Assembly (NCBI RefSeq): GCF_003387475.1
Contig: NZ_QUNO01000001.1
Location: 124,001 to 188,000 of the forward strand
Length of the DNA stretch: 64,000 bases
Reading direction: 5' to 3'
Source: Kutzneria buriramensis
GTDB lineage: Bacteria > Actinomycetota > Actinomycetes > Mycobacteriales > Pseudonocardiaceae
Part shown: positions 1 to 10,011 of the stretch, piece after piece
Layout: every line of letters begins with the position of its first letter
Numbering within the stretch: the first letter of the stretch is position 1
Position numbers and translations under genes: made by a program
Notes under the pieces: model-generated
What the model was told of the DNA's origin: nothing
Seen by the model: only the letters and a program-made list of their open reading frames with translations
Database searches by the model: none

Positions 1-391
1 GCGGCGGCTGCTCCTGCCGGTACCAGTCCGGCGCCGACACTCCCGCGGCCGTCAGCTCGGTCGCCGCCTCCAGGAAGAAGTCTCGCTCCTCGTCGTAGCC
101 GACGGACCCCAGCGCCAGCAGCGCCGCCAGTGTCGCCGGGCTGCCCTTCTCCACCAGCGCTTCGACCAGCCGCTCCACGGTCCGGTCCATCGTCTCGTCC
201 GGGTCGCCGTCCCGCTGCCACGCCGACCGCCACAGCCCGCCGATCAGCCCCGCCGCCCACAGCTGCGCCTCGTACAGCGCCTTCATGCCCAGCAGGTCGT
301 TGGACGCGACGACCGCCGCCTCGATCGGGGACTGCGGGCGCGGGCGCTGCCCCTTGCGCTTGGGCTTGCGGTTACGGCTGACCGGGCTCAT
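1..391 (-). CDS. Conserved hypothetical protein, 3'-truncated by window edge
   Basis: ATG at 391 on the minus strand; the frame stays open to base 1, so about 130 residues are visible and the C-terminus is missing. The first 20 residues are strongly basic ([19 protein letters not shown]), followed by a predicted helical stretch. The start overlaps the end of the barstar gene by 20 bp, so it is probably the last visible member of that transcript. I do not recognise the family. A TetR-like all-helical protein was considered, but no HTH is visible. Confidence 0.6.
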   Translation of the reverse strand, partial: MSPVSRNRKPKRKGQRPRPQSPIEAAVVASNDLLGMKALYEAQLWAAGLIGGLWRSAWQRDGDPDETMDRTVERLVEALVEKGSPATLAALLALGSVGYDEERDFFLEAATELTAAGVSAPDWYRQEQPP

Positions 392-854
392 GGCGCGAAT
401 CGTCGCACGTGGCCCGGTCAGCCCCCAATTCGATCAGCTCAGTGCGGCCGGTGAGCAGCACGTTGAACGGCACACCCGCGCTCCCCACCGGCCGAGCCCA
501 GTTCCTCGCCGCGTGACGCAGCACCCGGAACAGCACCTCACGCTCGGCCGGCTCGTCCGCGAGCAGCCGGTCCGCGTTCGTGATGACGATCAGGTAGCCG
601 TCGGCGGGGAACCAGGACAGGTCGCGCAGGCAGTCCAGCAGCGCGTCCCAGTTCCAGCCGAAGTACTCCGGGAACCTCAGGCCGCGGTCGAACTGTTCGA
701 ACAGCAGCTCCGTGTTCGCCATGCGATTCGCGTCGAGCACGACCACGGCGGACGTCCCGGCGGCCGGGAAGGCCTGCCGCACCGGGATGTCCGCCGTGGC
801 CGGCAACACGTGAAGCCACGGCTCGTCGACGGTCCACACCGCCGCGTCGGTCAT
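372..854 (-). CDS. Barstar-family (barnase inhibitor-like) protein
   Basis: 160 aa. The middle (residues about 57-75) carries the barstar signature: a phenylalanine-rich [16 protein letters not shown] segment, where the helix and acidic residues normally plug a ribonuclease active site. Barstar itself is about 90 aa; here an N-terminal 45 residues and a C-terminal tail are added. Its ATG overlaps the iolA stop (ATGA, 851-854), so it is translationally coupled to iolA. No barnase/RNase toxin gene is adjacent, so it may inhibit an endogenous RNase or have drifted in function. Family assignment is solid; the role is unknown. Confidence 0.8.
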   Translation of the reverse strand: MTDAAVWTVDEPWLHVLPATADIPVRQAFPAAGTSAVVVLDANRMANTELLFEQFDRGLRFPEYFGWNWDALLDCLRDLSWFPADGYLIVITNADRLLADEPAEREVLFRVLRHAARNWARPVGSAGVPFNVLLTGRTELIELGADRATCDDSRHEPGQP

Positions 855-2332
855 CCGTGGGTGGGGAAGCCGAGGTCGATGCCGGACTGGCGCGGCCAGC
901 GGGCGGTGACGGCCTTGGCCCGGGTGTAGAACCGGACGCCCTCGGCGCCGTGCACGTGGGTGTCGCCGAACAGGGAGTCCTTCCAGCCGCCGAAGGAGTA
1001 GTACGCCATCGGCACGGGGATCGGCACGTTGATGCCGACCATGCCGACGTGCACCCGCCGCTGGTACTCCCGCGCGGCCATCCCGTCGCCGGTGTAGACG
1101 GCGGTGCCGTTGCCGTACGGGTTGGCGTTGACCAACCGGATGGCGTCCTCGAAGGTCTCGACGCGGACGACCGACAGCACCGGGCCGAAGATCTCGTCAC
1201 GGTAGATCGACATCTCGGGGGTGACGTGGTCGAACAGGGTCGGCGCGACCCAGAATCCGTTCTCGAAGCCGGCGGGGGCGTGGCCGCGGCCGTCGACGAC
1301 GAGGGACGCGCCCTCGGCGACACCGGCGTCCACATAGGACGAAACGCGGTCGCGGTGCACGCCGGTGACCAGCGGCCCCATCTGCGACGACGGGTCGTCG
1401 CCGGGGCCGGTGATCAGATCCCGGGTCCGGGAAGCGATGGCGTCCACGAGACGGTCGGCGATGTCGCCGACGGCGACGATCACGGAGATGGCCATGCACC
1501 GCTCGCCGGCGCTGCCGTAACCGGCGGACACCGCGGCGTCGGCGGCGACGTCGATGTCGGCGTCGGGCAGCACGACCATGTGGTTCTTGGCCCCGCCCAA
1601 CGCCTGCACGCGCTTGCCGTTGGCGGTGCCGCGGGCGTAGACGTGCTTGGCGATGGGCGTGGAGCCGACGAAGGAAACCCCGGCCACATCGGGGTGATCA
1701 AGGAGCGCGTTGACCGCATCGGCGTCACCCTGAACGACATTGAGAACGCCGTCGGGCAGCCCGGCCTCGCTGAAGAGCTCCGCCAGCCGGACCGAGGCGG
1801 ACGGGTCGCGCTCGGACGGCTTGAGCACGAAGGCGTTCCCCGCCGCGATGGCGACGGGGAACATCCACATCGGGACCATCACCGGGAAGTTGAACGGCGT
1901 GATGCCGGCGACGACCCCGAGCGGCTCGCGCACGGAGTACGCGTCCACGCCGCGGGAGACCTGCTCGGAGTGCTCGCCCTTGAGCAGATGCGGGATGCCG
2001 CAGGCGAATTCGACGACCTCCAGCCCGCGCTGCACCTCACCCGCCGCGTCGGAGACGACCTTGCCGTGCTCGGCGCTGATGATCTCGGCGAGCTCGTCGG
2101 CGTGGGCATGCACCAGCTGCCGGAAGGCGAACAGGATGCGGCTGCGGGTGGACAGCAAGGAGTCCGACCACGACTGCGCCGCCTTCACCGCCGACGAGAC
2201 GGCAAGGTCCACATCGGACGGTGAGGCCAGCGCCACCTGGCGGGCCACCTCACCCGTGCTGGGCCGGAAGACGTCACCGGTGCGGGTCGAGGTGCCGGTG
2301 GTGCGGGCTCCGTCGATCCAGTGCGGTATCAC
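851..2332 (-). CDS. iolA: Methylmalonate/malonate-semialdehyde dehydrogenase (CoA-acylating)
   Basis: 493 aa, the usual length for MmsA/IolA. It converts malonate semialdehyde (the last inositol-pathway intermediate) with CoA and NAD to acetyl-CoA and CO2. Visible hallmarks are the N-terminal Rossmann region with [12 protein letters not shown], the conserved [14 protein letters not shown] block, and the catalytic Cys in [10 protein letters not shown]. The GTG start at 2332 overlaps the stop of the LacI gene (GTGA), so regulator, dehydrogenase and barstar form one minus-strand transcript divergent from the rest of the iol genes. The same family also serves valine catabolism; the inositol context favours iolA. 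Confidence 0.93.
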   Translation of the reverse strand: MIPHWIDGARTTGTSTRTGDVFRPSTGEVARQVALASPSDVDLAVSSAVKAAQSWSDSLLSTRSRILFAFRQLVHAHADELAEIISAEHGKVVSDAAGEVQRGLEVVEFACGIPHLLKGEHSEQVSRGVDAYSVREPLGVVAGITPFNFPVMVPMWMFPVAIAAGNAFVLKPSERDPSASVRLAELFSEAGLPDGVLNVVQGDADAVNALLDHPDVAGVSFVGSTPIAKHVYARGTANGKRVQALGGAKNHMVVLPDADIDVAADAAVSAGYGSAGERCMAISVIVAVGDIADRLVDAIASRTRDLITGPGDDPSSQMGPLVTGVHRDRVSSYVDAGVAEGASLVVDGRGHAPAGFENGFWVAPTLFDHVTPEMSIYRDEIFGPVLSVVRVETFEDAIRLVNANPYGNGTAVYTGDGMAAREYQRRVHVGMVGINVPIPVPMAYYSFGGWKDSLFGDTHVHGAEGVRFYTRAKAVTARWPRQSGIDLGFPTHG

Positions 2333-3333
2333 GGTCGCATTCCTCCTAGGGGCGCGGTGGTCGCGCGGACCACCAGGGACGGGTGCAGCAGCCGGTGGAC
2401 CGGCTCGGTCCGGCCGCGCACCCGGTCGATCAGGGCCTGTGCGGCCAGCCGGCCCATCTCGTGCCGGGGCTGGTCCACAGTGGTCAGTGACACGTGCCGC
2501 AGCGCGGCCAGCGACGTGTTGTCGTAGCCGACGACGGAGACGTCCTGCGGCACGCGCAGTCCGGCGTCCTCCAGCGCGGAGATCGCCCCGACGGCGTTGT
2601 AGTCGTTCGCGGCCACGATCGCGGTGGGCATCGGGCCGCCGGCGGAGACCAGGCCGCGCACGGCCCGGGCGCCAGCAGTATCGGTGTATTCGCTCGTCAC
2701 CACAAGGGGTTCCAGCCCGTGCCGCAGCATCGCCGACACATATCCCTTGCGGCGTAAAGACGCCTGCGAGCCGCCGCCGCCGTCCAGGTGGGCGATGTGC
2801 TGGTGGCCGAGCCCGACCAGGTGGTCCACGGCCAGCCCCGAGCCGACCTCGCCGTCGTCGTTTATGGTGTCCACAGTAGACAATCGGGACGCGCGGGAGA
2901 CCAGCACGAGCGGCGACTGCTCGGCGGCGCCGGCGATGGTGGACGCCGGCACGACCGGGCCCAGCAACGCGATGCCGGCCGGCCGGAACGACAGCAGGTT
3001 GTCCACCGCGCGGCGCTCCCGGGTCGGGCTGCGGCCGCCGGTGTTGATGATGAGGTCGAAGCCCTGCTCGGTGACGGCGGCGTCGAAGCCGTCGACCACC
3101 TCGGCGAAGAAGGCGTTGTTCAGGTCGGACACCATCGCGCCGAGCACCGTCGATGTGGCGCTGGCCAGCGACCGGGCCATCAGGTGCGGGGAGTAGCCGA
3201 GCTCCTCGGCGGCCCGCAGCACCGCGTTCCGCCGCTGCTCGCTGACCTTGGGCGAGCCCCGCATGACCAGCGAGACGAGGGCGCGCGACACCCCGGCCCG
3301 CGCGGCCACGTCCTCCATGGTGGGACGGCCCAT
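2329..3333 (-). CDS. LacI-family repressor of the inositol locus
   Basis: 334 aa from ATG 3333, chosen because a perfect AGGAGG lies just upstream and the protein then begins directly at the HTH ([20 protein letters not shown]); an upstream in-frame extension would cover the promoter. Residues about 5-50 form the LacI HTH and hinge helix; the rest is a periplasmic-binding-like effector domain ([26 protein letters not shown]). It is divergent from iolG and sits beside two palindromes typical of LacI-family operators (3412-3441). Likely an inositol-responsive repressor. C. glutamicum iolR is a GntR-type gene, so this is a different regulator doing the same job (inference). Confidence 0.9.
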   Translation of the reverse strand: MGRPTMEDVAARAGVSRALVSLVMRGSPKVSEQRRNAVLRAAEELGYSPHLMARSLASATSTVLGAMVSDLNNAFFAEVVDGFDAAVTEQGFDLIINTGGRSPTRERRAVDNLLSFRPAGIALLGPVVPASTIAGAAEQSPLVLVSRASRLSTVDTINDDGEVGSGLAVDHLVGLGHQHIAHLDGGGGSQASLRRKGYVSAMLRHGLEPLVVTSEYTDTAGARAVRGLVSAGGPMPTAIVAANDYNAVGAISALEDAGLRVPQDVSVVGYDNTSLAALRHVSLTTVDQPRHEMGRLAAQALIDRVRGRTEPVHRLLHPSLVVRATTAPLGGMRP

Positions 3334-3382
3334 CGCACCTCCTGGCTTGACCGATCCAAGGTCACAAGGGTGAAACCGGCCC

Positions 3383-3410
3383 TTGACATCCGTGTGACGC
3401 ACCCTACAGG
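3383..3410 (+). promoter_or_regulatory. Probable iolG promoter
   Basis: A consensus -35 TTGACA at 3383-3388 is followed 16 bp later by TACAGG at 3405-3410, a weak -10. The predicted start of transcription would fall inside the downstream operator pair. The ribosome site GGAGGG (3444-3449 region) precedes ATG 3460. Confidence 0.5.
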
Positions 3411-3411
3411 G

Positions 3412-3441
3412 TTAGAGCGCTCCAACCAATAGAGCGCTCTA
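3412..3441. promoter_or_regulatory. Twin LacI-type operators
   Basis: Two related palindromes: TTAGAGCGCTCCAA (3412-3425) and the perfect TAGAGCGCTCTA (3430-3441). Both have the central CG typical of LacI/PurR-family operators, and their centres are 17 bp apart. They lie between the divergent LacI gene and iolG, just downstream of the -35/-10, so binding would block transcription. Confidence 0.75.
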
Positions 3442-3459
3442 ACGGAGGGAACACCGCAA

Positions 3460-4458
3460 ATGCGCATCGGAGTTGCCGGCGTCGGGCGGATCGGCGCCAT
3501 GCACGCCGCCAACCTCGCCTCCCTCGACCAGGTGGACGAGGTCGTGCTGTTCGACCCGGTGCCGGGCCGCGCCGAGCAGGCCGCCGCCCAGCTGGGCGCC
3601 AGCCACGTCGACGACCTCGACGCGCTGCTGACCGCGGACGGCGTGCTGCTGGCCACCCCGACCGACACCCACCCCGACATGCTGCGCCGCAGCATCGGCG
3701 CGGGCATCCCGGTGCTGTGCGAGAAGCCGATCGCCAGCGACCTCGCGACCATGCAGGCCCTGGTCGACGAGGTGGAGGCGGCCGGAGCGACCGTGCTGGT
3801 GGGCTTCCAGCGCCGGTTCGACCCGGCGATCGTCGAGTTGCACCGCCGGCTGCGGGCCGGTGAGGTGGGCAAGGTGTACCTGGTCCGCGCCCTGGGCAAC
3901 GACGCCCAACCGCCGGACTTCGGCTACCTGCCGGCCTCCGGCGGCATCTTCCGCGACCTGTTCGTGCACGACCTGGACGCGGTGCCGTGGCTGGTCGGCG
4001 AGCCGGTGGTCGAGGTCTACGCCTCCGGTTCGGTGCTGGTCGACCAGGCCTTCGCCGACGCCGACGACGTGGACAACGCGGTGATCACCCTCAGGTTCGC
4101 CGGCGGCGCGCACGCGCTGATCGCCGGCGGCCGGCACGACCCGCTGGGCTACGACCACCGCATCGAGGTCCTGGGCAGCAAGGACTCGCTGACTGTCGGA
4201 CTGGACCCGCGGACCCCGATCACTTCCCTGGAGCCCGACGGTCACAAGGTGTCCATTGACGCCTACCCCGGGTTCCCGGAACGATTCCGCAACGCGTACC
4301 TCAACGAGATGGCGGTGTTCTGCGACGTGGTGGCCGGTCGTGCCGACAATCCCTCCCCGGTCCGGGACAGCCTCGTCAGCCTGCGTCTGGCGGAGGCCTG
4401 CGAGCAGTCCCGCCGCTCCGGCAACCCGGTCCGTCTGCTGACGGAGGTGGGCGCATGA
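3460..4458 (+). CDS. iolG: Inositol 2-dehydrogenase (Gfo/Idh/MocA family)
   Basis: 332 aa. It oxidises myo-inositol to 2-keto-myo-inositol (scyllo-inosose) with NAD. The Rossmann motif GVGRIG is at residues 6-11, the family CEKPIASD motif near residue 86, and the catalytic region FRDLFVHDLDAVPWL near 165-180. It is the first gene of the nine-gene plus-strand operon and overlaps the next gene by ATGA. Other MocA-family sugar dehydrogenases look alike, but the full iol set around it makes this assignment strong. Confidence 0.92.
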   Translation: MRIGVAGVGRIGAMHAANLASLDQVDEVVLFDPVPGRAEQAAAQLGASHVDDLDALLTADGVLLATPTDTHPDMLRRSIGAGIPVLCEKPIASDLATMQALVDEVEAAGATVLVGFQRRFDPAIVELHRRLRAGEVGKVYLVRALGNDAQPPDFGYLPASGGIFRDLFVHDLDAVPWLVGEPVVEVYASGSVLVDQAFADADDVDNAVITLRFAGGAHALIAGGRHDPLGYDHRIEVLGSKDSLTVGLDPRTPITSLEPDGHKVSIDAYPGFPERFRNAYLNEMAVFCDVVAGRADNPSPVRDSLVSLRLAEACEQSRRSGNPVRLLTEVGA

Positions 4459-5342
4459 CCAGCGTGAAGATCGCCGGCGCTCCCATCTCCTGGGGCGTGT
4501 GCGAGGTGCCCGGCTGGGGCCGGGTGCTGCCGCCGGAGACCGTGTTGTCGCAGATGAGCGAGCTGGGCCTGACCGCGACCGAGCTCGGGCCGCCCGCCTA
4601 CCTGCCCGAGGACCCCGAGGTGCTCAAGGGCACGCTCTTCGCGCACGACCTCACCCTCGTGGGTGGCTTCCTCGCGGTCGTGCTGCACGATTCGACCCGC
4701 ACTGAGGAGACTCTGAGCGAAGCCGAGCACTCCGCGAAGGTGCTCGCGGCGGGCGGCGCCGAGGTGCTGGTGCTCGCCGCCGCAACGGGTCTGGACGGCT
4801 ACGACGAGCGTCCACAGTTGACGGATGAGCAGTGGGCGACGCTGATCTCCACCTGTGCCGCGATCCGGGACGTCGCCTCCCGACACGGCCTCAAGACGGT
4901 GCTGCACCCGCACGTGGGCACGCACGTCGAACGCGGCGAAGAGGTCGAGCGGTTCCTCGCCGACTCGGACCTGCCGCTGTGCCTGGACACCGGGCACCTG
5001 CTGATCGGTGGCGCGGACCCGGTCGAGCTGGCCCAGCGCCATGCCGACAGGATCAGCCACGTGCACCTCAAGGATGTCCGGGCCGAGATCGCCGACGAGG
5101 TTCGGTCGGGTCGGCTCGGGTACGCCGAGGCCGTCGCGCGGGGCATGTACGTGCCGCTGGGCGACGGCGACGTGGCGGTCGGCGCGATCGTGCGCTCCCT
5201 CCACGAGGCGGGTTACGCGGGGTGGTACGTCCTCGAACAGGACACCGCCCTCCCCGAGGATGGCACCGAGGGGGATTCAAAGCCCCTGCGTGACACCGCT
5301 CGGAGCATCGCTTACCTCGACACGGTCGTCCGGGACCTGTAA
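4455..5342 (+). CDS. iolE: IolE/IolI-type TIM-barrel protein (inosose dehydratase or isomerase)
   Basis: 295 aa xylose-isomerase-like TIM barrel. The N-terminus APISWGVCEVPGWG and the ATELGP segment are typical of actinobacterial inosose dehydratase (IolE), which converts 2-keto-myo-inositol to the cyclohexane-trione substrate of IolD. Metal-binding residues are expected in the CLDTGHLLIGG and SHVHLKDV segments. IolI (inosose isomerase) has the same fold and cannot be excluded; but it is the only such protein in an otherwise complete pathway, so dehydratase is the parsimonious choice. Confidence 0.8.
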   Translation: MTSVKIAGAPISWGVCEVPGWGRVLPPETVLSQMSELGLTATELGPPAYLPEDPEVLKGTLFAHDLTLVGGFLAVVLHDSTRTEETLSEAEHSAKVLAAGGAEVLVLAAATGLDGYDERPQLTDEQWATLISTCAAIRDVASRHGLKTVLHPHVGTHVERGEEVERFLADSDLPLCLDTGHLLIGGADPVELAQRHADRISHVHLKDVRAEIADEVRSGRLGYAEAVARGMYVPLGDGDVAVGAIVRSLHEAGYAGWYVLEQDTALPEDGTEGDSKPLRDTARSIAYLDTVVRDL

Positions 5343-5372
5343 CCCGGCGGCCGCACTTCCCCAGGAGCGACA

Positions 5373-6368
5373 ATGTTGTCCAAGAAGTCCAAGAGGATCC
5401 TGCTTGGCATGGCGGCCGCGGCGGGCGCGATCGTGCTCGCCGCGTGCAGCGGACCCGCCTCCTCCTCGTCCGGCGGCTCCGGCTCCCCGAACGGCTCGGC
5501 GACCAGCGGCGGCCCGATGAACATCGCGGTGGTCACGCACGGCTCGGCCGGCGACTCGTTCTGGAACGTGGTCAAGAACGGCGCCACCGACGCCGGCAAG
5601 CAGCTGGGCGTCAACGTCACCTACAACTCCGACGGCGATCCTGGGGCGCAGTCGAAGTTGATCGACAACGCGGTCGCGCAGCACGTCGACGGCCTGGTCG
5701 TGTCGATGGCCAACCCGGACGCGCTCAAGACGTCCATCCAGAACGCGGTCAAGGCCGGCATCCCGGTCATCACCATCAACTCGGGCGAGTCGCAGTCCGC
5801 CGCCTTCGGCGCCATCGCGCACGTCGGCCAGAACGAGGGCATCGCCGGCCAGCAGGCCGGGGCCAAGCTCAAGGCGGCCGGCAAGTCCAACCTGCTGTGC
5901 GTGATCCACGAGGCCGGCAACGTCGGCCTGACCCAGCGCTGCGACGGCGCCAAGCAGGGCTTCGGCAAGACCACCACGCTCCAGGTCGACATCAACAACC
6001 CGACCGACGTCGAGGCCAAGATCAAGGGCGCGCTCCAGACCGACCCGACGATCGACGCGGTGCTCACGCTCAACCCGCAGATCGCGCTGTCCGCGGTGAA
6101 CGCGGCCAAGGAGACCAGCTCCAAGGCCACCATCGCCACCTTCGACCTCAACTCGGACGTGGTCAGCGCGATCAAGGCCGGCCAGGTGCTGTTCGCGGTC
6201 GACCAGCAGCAGTACGAGCAGGGCTACCTGCCGATCGTGATGCTCAAGCTCTACCACGACAACGCGAACACCGTCGGCGGCGGCCAGCCCGTGCTCACCG
6301 GCCCCGGCTTCGTCGACAAGTCCAATGTGGACAAGGTGGCGCAGTACGCATCCCGAGGCACCCGATGA
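5373..6368 (+). CDS. Sugar/inositol ABC transporter substrate-binding lipoprotein
   Basis: 331 aa. Signal peptide with lipobox LAAC (Cys about residue 26), then a Ser/Gly-rich linker and a periplasmic-binding-protein type I domain of the RbsB family (NIAVVTHGSAGDSFWNVVKNG; GLVVSMANPDAL; VITINSGE). It should capture inositol or a related polyol outside the cell and deliver it to the permease encoded next. It lies inside the iol operon, 30 bp after the iolE-like gene and overlapping the permease start (ATGA). The substrate is inferred from context. Confidence 0.88.
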   Translation: MLSKKSKRILLGMAAAAGAIVLAACSGPASSSSGGSGSPNGSATSGGPMNIAVVTHGSAGDSFWNVVKNGATDAGKQLGVNVTYNSDGDPGAQSKLIDNAVAQHVDGLVVSMANPDALKTSIQNAVKAGIPVITINSGESQSAAFGAIAHVGQNEGIAGQQAGAKLKAAGKSNLLCVIHEAGNVGLTQRCDGAKQGFGKTTTLQVDINNPTDVEAKIKGALQTDPTIDAVLTLNPQIALSAVNAAKETSSKATIATFDLNSDVVSAIKAGQVLFAVDQQQYEQGYLPIVMLKLYHDNANTVGGGQPVLTGPGFVDKSNVDKVAQYASRGTR

Positions 6369-7407
6369 GTGATTTCGCGGGCACGCTGACCGACGACGAG
6401 CGGATCGCCCGTCCCGGCCTGCTGAACCGCCTGGCCGTCCGGCCGGAGATCGGCGCGCTGATCGGCGCGCTGGTGGTGTTCGTCTTCTTCACGGTGATCA
6501 CCAGCCAGTTCGTCACGCCGGCCGGGATCTCGACGTGGCTGGACACCTCGGCCACGCTGGGCATCGTCGCGGTCGCGGTGGCGCTGCTGATGATCGGCGG
6601 CGAGTTCGACCTGTCGGCCGGCGTCATGACGGCCTCCAGCTCGTTGGTGACGGCGATGCTGTCGGTCAAGCTCGGCGTGAACGTCTGGGTCGCCGTGCTG
6701 GTGTCCCTGGTGTTCTCGCTGGCGGTCGGCGCGTTCAACGGCTGGCTGGTGATGCGGACGAAGCTGCCCAGCTTCATCGTCACGCTGGGCACCTTCTTCG
6801 CCTTGCAGGGCCTCAATCTCGGCGTGACGACGCTGGTGACCGGCACCGTCCAGGTGTCGGGCATCGCGTCGGCGCCGGGGTACGCGCAGGCCGGCTACCT
6901 GTTCGCGTCCACGTTCGACCTGGGCGGCACCACCTTCCCGATCTCCATCGTGTGGTGGATCGTCGTGACGCTGCTGGCGTCCTGGCTGCTGGTGCGGACC
7001 CGCTTCGGCAACTGGATCTTCGCCGTCGGCGGCTCCGCACCCAGCTCGCGCGCGGTCGGCGTGCCGGTGGGCCGCAGCAAGATCCTGCTGTTCATGATGA
7101 CCTCGGGCGCGGCCTGGCTGGTCGGCACGATCAACATCCTGCGGTTCACCACCGTGCAGGCCAACCAGGGCATCGGCCTGGAGTTCCAGTACATCATCGC
7201 GGCGGTCATCGGCGGGTGCCTGCTGACCGGCGGCTTCGGCTCGGCGATCGGCGCCGCGATCGGCGCGCTGATCTTCGGCATGGCCAACCAGGGCATCGTC
7301 TACGCGCACTGGAACAGCGACTGGTTCAAGCTGTTCCTGGGCGTGATGCTGCTGGCCGCGGTGCTGGTGAACAACGGCTTCCGGGCCAGGGCGGAAAGGG
7401 TGCGGCG

Positions 7408-7411
<4 letters not shown>
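6365..7411 (+). CDS. Sugar ABC transporter permease (RbsC/XylH type)
   Basis: 348 aa with about eight to ten hydrophobic segments. The family loop [18 protein letters not shown] and the ABC-coupling region [21 protein letters not shown] are visible. ATG 6365 overlaps the stop of the binding protein. A cytoplasmic N-terminus of about 30 residues precedes the first membrane helix. It should form the membrane channel for the inositol importer, probably as a homodimer as in other ribose-type systems. Confidence 0.9.
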
Positions 7412-8183
<772 letters not shown>

Positions 8184-8187
<4 letters not shown>

Positions 8188-9131
8188 GCACGGAACTGGA
8201 GGCGCTCACGATCGGCCGGGTCGGGGTGGACCTGTACCCGGAGCAGAGCGGCGTGCCGCTCGCCGACGTGAGCACCTTCGCCAAGTCCCTGGGCGGCACG
8301 GCCACCAATGTCGCGGTGGCCGCCGCCCGGCTCGGCCGGCGCACGGCCGTGCTGACCAAGGTCGGGCCGGACGGCTTCGGCGACTACGTCCGGCGGGCGC
8401 TGGCGGGCTTCGGCGTGTCGCCGGAGTTCGTCGGCACCGCGCCGGATCTGTTGACCCCGGTGGTGTTCTGCGAGCTGAACCCGCCGGCCGACCCGCCGCT
8501 GCTGTTCTACCGGCTGCCCGTGGCGCCCGACCTCACGCTGACCGAGGCCGACGTGCCGTGGGACGTCGTGGAGGACGTGCCGCTGCTCTGGGTCACCGGC
8601 ACCGGCGTGTGCACGGAGCCGGCCCGCTCCACCCAGCGCAAGATCCTGGAGCGGCGGGCCCGGCGCGGGCACACGGTGCTGGACCTGGACTACCGGCCGA
8701 TGTTCTGGTCCGATGTGGACACCGCGCGGGCGGAGATCGGCTGGATGCTCGACCACGTCACGGTGGCCGTCGGCAACCGGGCCGAGGTCGAGGTGGCGGT
8801 CGGCACGGCCGACCCGGACGAGGCGGCGGACCGCCTGTTGGCCCGGGGGATCTCCCTGGCGCTGGTGAAGAAGGGCGCGGACGGCGTGCTGGTGGCCACC
8901 CCGGAGCACCGGGAGACCGTGACGCCGCAGCGGGTCGAGGTGGTGTGCGGGCTGGGCGCCGGCGACGCGTTCGGCGGCTCGGTGATCAACGGTCTGCTGG
9001 CCGGCCAGGACCCGGTGACGATCGCCCGGCACGCCAACGCCGCCGGCGCGATCGTGGCGTCCCGGCTGGCCTGCGCCGACGCCATGCCCGACGTGGGCGA
9101 GATCGAGGAGTTGCTTTCCCTTGCTGACTGA
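8184..9131 (+). CDS. iolC: 5-dehydro-2-deoxygluconokinase (PfkB family)
   Basis: 315 aa from GTG 8184, which overlaps the previous stop (GTGA). PfkB/ribokinase fold: N-terminal [15 protein letters not shown] motif and the C-terminal ATP/anion-hole motif [11 protein letters not shown] near residue 260. It phosphorylates 2-deoxy-5-keto-gluconate (DKG) to DKGP. In C. glutamicum iolC is followed by a Cgl0159-type gene, exactly as here. In some bacteria kinase and aldolase-like domains are fused; here they are separate genes overlapping by 11 bp. Confidence 0.92.
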
Positions 9132-10011
9132 CGCGCAGTGGGCGAGCCTGCTGCACACCAGGGCGACCGACCCGAACGCGGTGGCGATCGCCTACGCCGC
9201 CCGGCGGCGTCGGCCGTCGCTGTTGTCCGGCCGGGGAACCCTGTTCCTGGTCGCGGCCGATCACCCAGCACGAGGGGCGCTGGGTGTCGGCGGCGACCCG
9301 CTGGCCATGTCCGACCGTCGGGAGCTCTTGGACCGGCTGCTGACGGCGCTGGCCAACCCGGCGGTGGACGGCCTGCTGGCCACCCCGGACGTCGTCGAGG
9401 AGCTACTGCTGCTCGACGCGCTGCACGACAAGATCGTCATCGGGTCGATGAACCGGGGCGGCCTGGCCGGGGCGGACTGGGAGATCGACGACCGGTTCAC
9501 CGGCTACGACGGGCAGTCCATTTCGGACAATCGCCTCGACGGCGGCAAGATGCTGCTGCGCATCGTGGATTCCGACGCCGGCACCATTCCGACGTTGCAG
9601 GGCTGCGCGGACGCCGTCACGGATCTGGCCGGGCAGGGTCTGATGGCGATGGTCGAGCCGCTGCCCTACACCCGGGACGCGGACGGGAAGCTGGTGCTGC
9701 AGAAGGACTCCCAGTCGCTGGCCCGGGCCATCACGGTCGCGTCCGCGCTGGGCGTCACCTCGGCGTACACCTGGCTCAAGCTGCCGGCGCCCTCGGACCC
9801 GAAGGTGCTGGACACGACGACCTTGCCGGTGGTCGTGCTCGGCGGCGTGCCGTCCGGCAATCCCGCCGAGGACCTGGCCGCCTGGGGCGACGCGTTGTCG
9901 CATCCGGTCGTGCGCGGGCTGGTCATCGGCCGTGCCCTGCTCTATCCGCCCGACGGCGATGTCGCCGGCGCCGTGCAAGCTGCCGCCAAGGTTCTGGAGG
10001 CCGTGTCGTGA
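9121..10011 (+). CDS. Cgl0159-family (beta/alpha)8 protein, probable aldolase-like inositol gene
   Basis: 296 aa from a TTG at 9121, chosen because GAGGAG (9105-9110) lies 10 bases upstream and no better in-frame start is near; it overlaps the iolC end by 11 bp. The sequence (LFLVAADHPARGALG, IGSMNRGGLAGADWEIDDRFTG, LKLPAP) matches the TIM-barrel family found next to iolC in actinobacterial inositol clusters. No separate IolJ (DKGP aldolase) is present in the window, so this protein is a good candidate for that step. That role is inference. Confidence 0.8.
   Translation: MLTDAQWASLLHTRATDPNAVAIAYAARRRRPSLLSGRGTLFLVAADHPARGALGVGGDPLAMSDRRELLDRLLTALANPAVDGLLATPDVVEELLLLDALHDKIVIGSMNRGGLAGADWEIDDRFTGYDGQSISDNRLDGGKMLLRIVDSDAGTIPTLQGCADAVTDLAGQGLMAMVEPLPYTRDADGKLVLQKDSQSLARAITVASALGVTSAYTWLKLPAPSDPKVLDTTTLPVVVLGGVPSGNPAEDLAAWGDALSHPVVRGLVIGRALLYPPDGDVAGAVQAAAKVLEAVS

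Noticed and set aside
372-391. Frameshift joining the barstar gene and the first gene
   Set aside because: Both frames have independent starts and codon bias; a 20-bp overlap is common here.
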